From: STC-54 sp964504665
Lineage (GTDB): Bacteria > Patescibacteriota > Microgenomatia > Daviesbacterales > UBA10151
Length of the DNA stretch: 18,835 nucleotides
Direction: 5' to 3'
Assembly (NCBI GenBank): GCA_964504665.1
Contig: CAZDEH010000017.1
Location: 1-18,835, forward strand
The notes beneath the pieces were generated by a model. That model did no database searches. It was not told the DNA's origin and worked only from the letters and a program-made list of their open reading frames with translations. This document shows positions 14,168 to 18,835 of this stretch, piece after piece. Within the stretch, counting starts at the first letter, position 1. Each line of letters opens with the position of its first letter. The position numbers and the translations under genes are program-made.

Positions 14168-14593
14168 CTACTTTTGAAGTTGTTCAATTTTCTTGAGGAT
14201 TTTTTCCATCATTTCATCCTGTTTTTCCAAATGTAGAAGTATTGTCTCAATTTCTTTTTCTGCTTTCACATTTGTATTAAAATCATGCTCTGCTCTAATT
14301 TCAGTATATCTACTCTGTAAATTTTGTCCAACCAAAATAAGAGGGAGTAAAATTAATTGCAAATAGCCTGATGAAATATACTGAACTACAGGTAAAATTG
14401 AATCAAAAAAAAGTGGGATTGTAACGAGTATTACACAAGCAATAAAAAAGCCCATTGTTCCTACTTTATCAGTCATAAATAAGGCAAACTTATCCAAGGA
14501 TGATAAGCTGTTTTTATGCACCTGGTAGGGGTTTTTAATAGGAGCAAATTTCTCTTTAATATTTTCTACTTTTTCTATACTTTTTTCTTCCAT
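14168..14593 (-). CDS. DUF1003 membrane protein
   Basis: A 141-residue protein with two membrane helices (about 47-64 and 75-90). Between and after them is the DUF1003 pattern: LSSLDKFALFMTDKVGTMGFF, then LPLILVGQNLQSRYTEIRAEHDFNTNVKAEKEIETILLHLE (84-123), corresponding to 'ILMSQNRQ..DR..AE.DY.VN.KAE.EI..L'. The C-terminus is a charged coiled coil (EKQDEMMEKILKKIEQLQK). The family is widespread and uncharacterised. It is the first gene of a three-gene operon with the glycosyltransferase and dxr, transcribed from a TATAAT box (14608-14603) nine bases before the ATG and divergent from rnpB. Confidence 0.88.
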   Translation of the reverse strand: MEEKSIEKVENIKEKFAPIKNPYQVHKNSLSSLDKFALFMTDKVGTMGFFIACVILVTIPLFFDSILPVVQYISSGYLQLILLPLILVGQNLQSRYTEIRAEHDFNTNVKAEKEIETILLHLEKQDEMMEKILKKIEQLQK

Positions 14594-14602
14594 ATTAATT
14601 AC

Positions 14603-14608
14603 ATTATA
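14603..14608 (-). promoter_or_regulatory. -10 box of the DUF1003-glycosyltransferase-dxr operon
   Basis: Consensus TATAAT on the minus strand (14608-14603), nine bases before the ATG at 14593, with no good -35. A leader of only two or three bases is predicted. Confidence 0.6.
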
Positions 14609-14620
14609 TATCCTTTCAAT

Positions 14621-14649
14621 TTGAAATCCATAGCGATCTAAAATATAAT
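14621..14649 (+). promoter_or_regulatory. Near-consensus promoter of rnpB
   Basis: TTGAAA (14621-14626), an exact 17-base spacer and TATAAT (14644-14649). Transcription is predicted at G14656, which is the first base of the RNase P P1 helix. Confidence 0.9.
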
Positions 14650-14655
14650 ACTCAT

Positions 14656-14945
14656 GCCTAGGAAGCTGGATGATAATCCGACTTTAGGTCGAGATAGGAA
14701 AGTCCAGACAGCATAGAGCAGGGTGTCCACCGTAAGGTGTGAACGGGTAACCGCTAGTTAGAGCAACAGTGACGAATCCCTCGAAATTTCGAGGGGGTGA
14801 AACGGGCAATCCTCCCCGCTGCAATCCTAGAAATGGCTACGTTGCTCGCGTTAAGAGCGAAGCTCACAAGCTTTGCTTATAGCCAAAATCAGGAGCAAAG
14901 ATAGATTTCATCTAATACAGAATCTGGCTTATCGGTTTCCTAGGC
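14656..14945 (+). ncRNA. rnpB: RNase P RNA (bacterial class A, compact)
   Basis: Catalytic RNA that trims tRNA 5' leaders. About 290 bases, against about 377 in E. coli. Helix P1 is perfect: 14656-14664 (GCCTAGGAA) pairs with 14937-14945 (TTCCTAGGC). Conserved blocks in order: AGGAAAGTCC (14696-14705), GCAGGGTG (from 14718), ACAGTGA (14766-14772, usually ACAGAAA), a perfect hairpin at 14778-14795 that corresponds to P12, GGTGAAACGG, and ACAGAATCTGGCTTATCGG near the 3' end. By eye, the region goes straight from GGTGAAA to the P15 block, so helices P13 and P14 seem absent, and L15 shows GGGCAA where GGTAAA is usual. A compound hairpin lies at about 14833-14883. No terminator is visible; the 3' end is six bases from the convergent MTA phosphorylase stop. 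Confidence 0.95.
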
Positions 14946-14951
14946 ACAAAA

Positions 14952-15758
14952 TTATATTCTGGCGTTTTCTAAAGCATGAAGACAAAAACAGTCCATCTGA
15001 TGAGGCAAATTTTTAATAATTTCAAAAATTAATCTTTTTGATTTCTCATTATTCTCTTTAAAAACTTTTAAAACCTCCTTTAACTCTACCGGTTTAATTT
15101 TACCTTGTGCCGCAAGTCCTGCGTCAAAATCAGTAATCAAGGCAATTCCTAAAAAACAAATTTCTTGTTCTCTGGCTAAAATATTTTCAGGATATTGAGT
15201 CATATTAATAGTTTCAAAACCAAATTTGGAAAAAAAGTAACTTTCTGCAGTAGTAGAAAATCTCGGGCCATTAATAACTACTACGGTACCTTTTTTATGA
15301 GCTTTAATTTTTAATTTCTGGCAGGCGTTGTAAGCTATCTTTTGTAAAATCGGACAATAAGGTTGAGCTCCTCCGATATGAATTGTTAGAGGACCGTGAT
15401 AATATGTATCATCCCTACTATGAGTTCTATCTATAAACTGATCTAGTATTACAAAACTTCCGGGTTTTATTTTAGGACTTAAAGATCCGGCACTACAAGG
15501 TGAGATAATATTTTTTACTCCTAACATTTTGAAAGCATAGATATTTGCTTTATAAGGAATTTTGTGCGGAGGATACTGGTGTTTTTCTCCATGCCTTGGT
15601 AAAAAAGCTACTTTTTCACCAGATATCTCAGCAATAGTTATTGGAGCTGAGGGTTTACCATATGGTGTTTCTAAATTAATTTTCTGCGGCTTTTCAAATA
15701 ATGAATAAAAACCAGACCCCCCAAAAACACCAATCTCTACATGAGGTAATTTTTTCAT
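14952..15758 (-). CDS. mtnP: S-methyl-5'-thioadenosine phosphorylase family (nucleoside phosphorylase)
   Basis: A 268-residue enzyme of the PNP/MTAP family, which cleaves methylthioadenosine (or a purine nucleoside) with phosphate to release adenine and a 1-phosphoribose. Phosphate-site motifs: GVFGGSGFYSL (10-20), FLPRHGEKH (52-60) and ISPCSAGSL (85-93). DQFIDRTHSRDDTYY (106-120) and INGPRFSTTAES (162-173) follow. The purine-binding strand is INMTQYPENILAREQEICF (184-202) with ITDFDAG (208-214), close to the 'TDYD' of MTA phosphorylases. MTA versus guanosine/inosine specificity rests on that region and is likely but not proven. It is the last gene of the TrpR-like - miaA - AI-2E operon, 24 bases after the permease, without a Shine-Dalgarno sequence. 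It may serve purine salvage in a cell with limited biosynthesis. Confidence 0.92.
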   Translation of the reverse strand: MKKLPHVEIGVFGGSGFYSLFEKPQKINLETPYGKPSAPITIAEISGEKVAFLPRHGEKHQYPPHKIPYKANIYAFKMLGVKNIISPCSAGSLSPKIKPGSFVILDQFIDRTHSRDDTYYHGPLTIHIGGAQPYCPILQKIAYNACQKLKIKAHKKGTVVVINGPRFSTTAESYFFSKFGFETINMTQYPENILAREQEICFLGIALITDFDAGLAAQGKIKPVELKEVLKVFKENNEKSKRLIFEIIKNLPHQMDCFCLHALENARI

Positions 15759-15782
15759 GATTTAAAGAGGTAAGTACCAGTT

Positions 15783-16757
15783 TTATATAAGATTATCCTC
15801 TGGCTTTAAAATCTCTTCGGTCACGATTTGAATAACCGCAGCAATGGGAACAGCTAAAAGGGCTCCACCAATTCCAAGTAATCTTCCTCCAATTGAAATT
15901 GCAAGTATAACAAGTAAGGGATTCAAACCAACAGCTTTTTTCATAACTTGAGGAACAACTATATGTCCTTCAATTTGTTGAATGGCAAAATATAAAAGAG
16001 CTATTATTCCTGCAAAAATAGGGGAGACTGTCAAACCTATCAGGATTGCCGGAATAGCTGAAATAATAGGTCCAATGACGGGGACTACTTCTAAGAATGC
16101 TGCGAAAATTGCCAAAGGTAATGCATATTCAAGACCGAGTATAGTAAGCCCAACATAAACTAATACTCCAATTAACACAGATAATAACATTTGACCTCTA
16201 AGCCATGATCCTAATTTATCTTCCACTCTCTCTAAAATTCTTTTCGCTTTTTCCTGATGATGAGCAAAAAAAGAAGTAGCGAACTTTTCTATCTTTTCTT
16301 TATCCAACATCATATATAAAGTTACGATAATAACAGATACTAGACTGATAATATTTTTGACTATGTCAACAGTAATATTCACGATTTGTCCGGATAGATT
16401 TGATATTTCTTGATTTATGACATTCTGATCAACTATATTTGTCCTAAGTAACCAATCTATAGCCAGGATTAGTTTTTGTGTCAAATTGTTAGTTTGAGTT
16501 ACAAGAGGGGTTAACCCAATAGTTATAACTCCCACCAAAATTGTCAAAATTATGACAAAAATCCCAATAACTGCAATAACTCTTGGTACGCGCAATCTTA
16601 CAAGCTTTTCTGCTAAAGGAGAAAGTGCAGACATAAAAATGAAGGCTACAAAAAACAACAGCAGGATGTCTAAGATTTGATAAACGATCCATAAACCAAG
16701 TAAAAAAATCGTTACAAAAACAACGGTTTTATATGAAATATCAATACGCCTAGTCAT
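15783..16757 (-). CDS. AI-2E family transporter (PF01594 permease)
   Basis: A polytopic membrane protein of about 324 residues from ATG 16757. A further upstream ATG (16781) would extend it by eight residues but overlap miaA by 32 bases; ATG 16757 overlaps by only eight bases (ATGACTAG) and begins MTRRIDISYKT, the usual basic start. About eight membrane helices are seen. Family marks: VEDKLGSWLRGQMLLSVLIG, EYALPLAIFAAFLEVVPVIGPIISAIPAILIGL, IEGHIVVPQVMKKAVGLNPLLVILAISIGGRLLGIGGALLAVPIAA. Members include AI-2 exporters, Na+/H+ antiporters and many proteins of unknown substrate, so substrate cannot be called. It is translationally coupled to miaA and followed by the MTA phosphorylase gene. Confidence 0.9.
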   Translation of the reverse strand: MTRRIDISYKTVVFVTIFLLGLWIVYQILDILLLFFVAFIFMSALSPLAEKLVRLRVPRVIAVIGIFVIILTILVGVITIGLTPLVTQTNNLTQKLILAIDWLLRTNIVDQNVINQEISNLSGQIVNITVDIVKNIISLVSVIIVTLYMMLDKEKIEKFATSFFAHHQEKAKRILERVEDKLGSWLRGQMLLSVLIGVLVYVGLTILGLEYALPLAIFAAFLEVVPVIGPIISAIPAILIGLTVSPIFAGIIALLYFAIQQIEGHIVVPQVMKKAVGLNPLLVILAISIGGRLLGIGGALLAVPIAAVIQIVTEEILKPEDNLI

Positions 16758-17709
16758 AAGTAGAATAATACCACGTAGCAAATCGTTTTTCTACTTTAGC
16801 GGGTGTTTGCTTATCGGTAATATCAAACCAAATTACGTCTTTCTCTTTTTTAAACCAAGTCATCTGTCTTTTAGCATATTGGTAAATTTTTGTTCCGAGA
16901 ATTGGTACAAACTGTCCTTTATCAATCTTTCTTTGAAGTAAATCTGCTAATATTCCGTATTCCAACCCCAATTCCTTCATTCTTGGAAAAGACAATCCTC
17001 TTCTATGTAACCCGACTGCTTCTTCAATTAAACCTTGATCTAATCTGGACGAAAGACGGCTAAAAATTCTTTTTTTCAAAAAATCCCGGGAGGCAGTAAG
17101 CCCTATCTTTAAAGTGTTATATTTACTAATTATTCCTTTCTCATTATTGTTGGTATTGATGTATGGATACATAAATATAAGTTCAATAGAGCGGAGGAGA
17201 CGTCTGGGGTTTTGTTTATCAGACTCATTTAACATCTTCCATCTAATAGGGGAGAGCGTTTGCAGTTTTGTCTGCAACTGTTTTACAGATAGACTCTCCA
17301 ACTCCCCTCTTAATTTTTTCTCTACCGGAATAGCTAAGTTTGGTAACCCTTCCAATAAAGCTTTTAAATATAACCCAGTTCCACCAACAATTATTGGCGT
17401 TTTATCTCTTTTGATTATATCATCTACTACAATTTTTGCCTGATCAACATAATCTTTAACAGTAAATTGAGTCTTTGCATCTGCCACATCTGTCATCCAA
17501 ACTTTTGTACCATCCATTTCCCAAAAACCGTCACCCTTTATAACTTCAACTTCATCCCCAGGTAGTTTTCCTGTTCCGATATCTAAACCTATATAGACCT
17601 GCCTAGAGTCACAAGAAATTAGTTCCCCGTTAATTTGTTTTGCTAAATTAAGAGCCAGATCTGTTTTCCCCGTAGCAGTAGGTCCTAAAATCACTAAAAC
17701 TTTTTTCAT
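16750..17709 (-). CDS. miaA: tRNA dimethylallyltransferase MiaA
   Basis: Transfers the dimethylallyl group of DMAPP to N6 of A37 in tRNAs that read codons starting with U. 319 residues, full length. P-loop GPTATGKT (9-16), ISCDSRQVYIGLDIGTGK (31-48) with catalytic D34 and tRNA-contacting residues, QFTVKDYVDQA (81-91), PIIVGGTGLYLKALLEGL (105-122), NPRRLLRSIEL, then the insertion domain and the closing KELGLEYG and YQYAKRQMTWFKKEKDVIWF segments. The stretch between residues 48 and 80 (LPGDEVEVIKGDGFWEMDGTKVWMTDVAD) is unlike the usual 'PTPEE...PHHLID' and may be a lineage variant. The start is six bases after the TrpR-like gene's stop, so it is co-transcribed. The stop overlaps the permease start by eight bases. 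DMAPP could come from the pathway that includes the dxr gene of this window. Confidence 0.96.
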   Translation of the reverse strand: MKKVLVILGPTATGKTDLALNLAKQINGELISCDSRQVYIGLDIGTGKLPGDEVEVIKGDGFWEMDGTKVWMTDVADAKTQFTVKDYVDQAKIVVDDIIKRDKTPIIVGGTGLYLKALLEGLPNLAIPVEKKLRGELESLSVKQLQTKLQTLSPIRWKMLNESDKQNPRRLLRSIELIFMYPYINTNNNEKGIISKYNTLKIGLTASRDFLKKRIFSRLSSRLDQGLIEEAVGLHRRGLSFPRMKELGLEYGILADLLQRKIDKGQFVPILGTKIYQYAKRQMTWFKKEKDVIWFDITDKQTPAKVEKRFATWYYSTYD

Positions 17710-17715
17710 GGAAAC

Positions 17716-18009
17716 CTACTCGTTTTTACCAAAAATCCAGGGGGTGGAAGTTTTTATCTTCCGTAAACCTCTTTTTTCTTTATCTAAAATTTTTTGAAGT
17801 TCTCCTGATTGCATCATTTTAGAAACTCTAACTACAGTATCTGATCCCACCTTCACCTCTTCTGCAATTTTTCTAATGGGTAACCCCTCTTCAAGCTTGT
17901 TAACAATTTGCCAGCGGTTTTTTAGCATCCTTAGCTCAGATGGAGTTAAAAGTTGCTTTAAGATATACTCTGGAATATTTATATCTTTAGCTATAGCAGG
18001 TTTGCTCAT
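17716..18009 (-). CDS. TrpR/YerC-like helix-turn-helix regulator
   Basis: A small DNA-binding protein of 97 residues from ATG 18009. The ATG at 18021 would give 101 residues but lies before the predicted transcription start, so 18009 is preferred. The TrpR-superfamily core is LLTPSELRMLKNRWQIVNKLEEGLPIRKIAEEVKVGSDTVVRVSKMMQSGEL: the 'L.t.SE...l..Rw.i...L..G.s...Ia......S..Tv.RvsK.l..G' pattern, with the helix-turn-helix over roughly the second half. A basic C-terminus (KRGLRKIKTSTPWIFGKNE) follows. The effector is unknown; the fold does not imply tryptophan. As first gene of the miaA operon it may autoregulate it. It is divergent from the NUDIX gene, 51 bases from ATG 18021 to ATG 18073. Confidence 0.85.
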   Translation of the reverse strand: MSKPAIAKDINIPEYILKQLLTPSELRMLKNRWQIVNKLEEGLPIRKIAEEVKVGSDTVVRVSKMMQSGELQKILDKEKRGLRKIKTSTPWIFGKNE

Positions 18010-18019
18010 GTATGGATTC

Positions 18020-18049
18020 ATATTAATATAGATAGAGTAGAGAAGTCAA
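18020..18049 (-). promoter_or_regulatory. Promoter of the TrpR-like - miaA operon
   Basis: On the minus strand TTGACT (18049-18044), an 18-base spacer and TAATAT (18025-18020). The predicted start lies near 18013, a few bases before ATG 18009 and after ATG 18021. A 17-base spacer with TTAATA is equally possible. Confidence 0.5.
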
Positions 18050-18057
18050 GAAAATAG

Positions 18058-18066
18058 TGCTAAACT
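18058..18066 (+). promoter_or_regulatory. Extended -10 promoter of the NUDIX gene
   Basis: TGCTAAACT (18058-18066), six bases before ATG 18073, predicting a leaderless message. No clear -35 box. Confidence 0.55.
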
Positions 18067-18072
18067 TAAGTT

Positions 18073-18591
18073 ATGGATGAAGAAAAATATATAAGAAAAG
18101 TACAATGCTCTGTAACTAATTTTCTATTTTGTGGTGATGATTATCTATTTTTACACAGAGGAAAGCATAAAAGATTAGATCCTAACAGACTAAATGGGAT
18201 TGGTGGTAGGGTTGAACCAGGAGAAAACTATTTAGATGCTGCTATTAGAGAAACTGAAGAAGAAACGGGCTATAAAGTATTGCCTCAGGATATCCAATTA
18301 GCTGGGGTTGTAAAATTGGAAGGTGGATATAGCGAAGATTGGATTATATGTTTATTCAAAATTAAAGTAGCTTCAAAAAAAATTCCTATAGGTAAAAATA
18401 CCGAAGATGGAAAACTGATTTGGTTGAATAAAGATAATGTTCTAGATAGTGGTTTTGAATTAGTAGATGATTTGAATTATTGTTTTAAAGATATTGTAGA
18501 AGAAAAATCTCTCTTTTTTATGACAGAAAAGTTAAATAACAATGAAAAAGTTGATTCAGTCAGTATTTCAAAAATACCTCGTATTTCCTAA
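18073..18591 (+). CDS. NUDIX hydrolase (MutT-like, possible 8-oxo-dGTP-type pyrophosphatase)
   Basis: A 172-residue NUDIX protein that hydrolyses a nucleoside diphosphate linked to another group. The NUDIX box is complete: G45-RVEPG-E51-NYLDAAI-R59-E60-T-E-E63-E64-T-G66-Y, matching Gx5Ex7REUxEExGU. Upstream are VTNFLFCGDDYLFLHRG and the LDPNRLNGIGG strand. After the box come LAGVVKLEGGYSEDWIICLFKIKV and a GKLIWLNKDNVL segment resembling MutT/YjhB-type folds. The C-terminal 30 residues are a polar tail. Substrate cannot be told: oxidised dNTPs, other nucleotides or a nucleotide sugar are possible. It has its own -10 box six bases before the ATG. It converges on the HIT fragment with 55 bases between the stops and no clear terminator. 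Confidence 0.9.
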   Translation: MDEEKYIRKVQCSVTNFLFCGDDYLFLHRGKHKRLDPNRLNGIGGRVEPGENYLDAAIRETEEETGYKVLPQDIQLAGVVKLEGGYSEDWIICLFKIKVASKKIPIGKNTEDGKLIWLNKDNVLDSGFELVDDLNYCFKDIVEEKSLFFMTEKLNNNEKVDSVSISKIPRIS

Positions 18592-18646
18592 TAATAGCCA
18601 TCTTTAATTTTACCCAATCTTGCTTAATATTGCGAAATAATATTAC

Positions 18647-18820
18647 TTATTTTATCTGATCTTTAATCTTTTTGATATATTCTTGTCTTTCTTCTAAAGC
18701 AGTAGCCCTTGTATTTGAAGCCTCTGTATTGAACTTATCTCCTTGATATCTAGGAAAAATGTGAAGATGAAAATGAAAAGCATCGTTATGCATCATGAGA
18801 GAATCCGAACGAACGGTTAG
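18647..18820 (-). pseudogene. C-terminal part of a HIT-family hydrolase, frame interrupted near window edge
   Basis: The minus-strand frame from 18820 to the TAA at 18649-18647 reads LTVRSDSLMMHNDAFHFHLHIFPRYQGDKF and ends with an EERQEYIKKIKDQIK helix. HFHLHIFPR is the HIT active-site motif (H-x-H-x-H-phi-phi, nucleotide hydrolases and transferases), and 'DSLMMHNDAFHFH' is what usually precedes it. The same frame has a TGA at 18823-18821 and a TAA at 18835-18833, so the N-terminal part of the HIT fold cannot be joined in this frame. Either the gene is truncated or a frameshift (natural or from sequencing at a contig end) lies around 18800-18825. An ATG at 18796 could make a 49-residue peptide lacking half the domain, unlikely to be functional alone. 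It is convergent with the NUDIX gene. Confidence 0.75.
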
Positions 18821-18835
18821 TCATTGCCTCAATTA

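Noticed and set aside
16489..16692. Minus-strand open frame of 67 codons inside the AI-2E permease gene
   Set aside because: It is a shadow of the permease in another frame with no independent start signal or family features.
18821..18823. TGA read as glycine (alternative code of some CPR groups) to extend the HIT protein
   Set aside because: TGA ends the gene at 8184 and comM at 8261 at the expected family lengths, so TGA is a stop here. A further TAA lies four codons upstream in the same frame.
1..18835. CRISPR arrays, tRNA genes, insertion sequences, prophage genes
   Set aside because: I looked for regularly spaced direct repeats, cloverleaf patterns and transposase or phage motifs and saw none. 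Intergenic spaces are too short, apart from the rnpB locus.

Overview
The window looks like a piece of a Candidate Phyla Radiation (Patescibacteria) genome, most likely Microgenomates-like. The reasons are the AT-rich DNA, very tight gene packing, many genes with little or no Shine-Dalgarno sequence, and a set of short families that I associate with that group: DUF4446, DUF3048, DUF5679, a helix-turn-helix/nucleotidyltransferase regulator, a TrpR-like protein, a cupin of the type II mannose-6-phosphate isomerase kind, and ComM. This placement is inferred from gene content; I could not run a phylogeny. TGA is used as a normal stop (at 8182-8184 and at the comM stop at 8261), so the code is standard bacterial. 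I see no tRNA genes, CRISPR array, insertion sequence, prophage or toxin-antitoxin pair.

Layout. 1-977 (+): C-terminal two thirds of a CCA-adding enzyme with a GC-rich palindrome inserted in frame. 979-6709 (-): a seven-gene envelope and secretion operon reading DUF4446, DUF3048, HTH/nucleotidyltransferase-like regulator, secD, a predicted double-psi beta-barrel exported protein, a small helical protein, secF. 6822-7339 (+): a small membrane protein and a 47-residue zinc-ribbon protein, closed by a strong terminator. 7359-8184 (+): two overlapping genes for secreted or membrane-anchored proteins of unknown function. 8261-9781 (-): comM. 9870-11650 (+): a cupin and an orphan sensor histidine kinase, each with its own promoter. 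11647-14593 (-): operon DUF1003, GT-B-like glycosyltransferase, dxr. 14656-14945 (+): RNase P RNA with a near-consensus promoter. 14952-18021 (-): operon TrpR-like regulator, miaA, AI-2E-family permease, MTA phosphorylase. 18073-18591 (+): NUDIX hydrolase. 18647-18820 (-): C-terminal piece of a HIT-family hydrolase whose frame is broken close to the window edge.

How the genes fit together. tRNA maturation is represented three times: the CCA enzyme (3' end), RNase P RNA (5' end) and MiaA (A37 isopentenylation). By eye, the RNase P RNA lacks the L15 GGU that normally pairs with a tRNA-encoded CCA, which suits a cell that adds CCA enzymatically. Dxr belongs to the pathway that makes DMAPP, the co-substrate of MiaA. 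SecD/SecF are co-transcribed with exported proteins. ComM suggests uptake and recombination of foreign DNA.

The most interesting signals are: (i) the in-frame GC-rich palindrome in the CCA enzyme, which looks like a mobile miniature element that codes through its host gene; (ii) a repeated promoter layout with the -10 box (often extended, TGnTAnnnT) about 6-9 bases before the start codon, which implies widespread leaderless mRNAs; (iii) the secD-x-y-secF arrangement with two uncharacterised genes translationally coupled between the secretion subunits; (iv) the compact RNase P RNA; and (v) a shared motif in both arms of the 6.7-6.8 kb divergent promoter.
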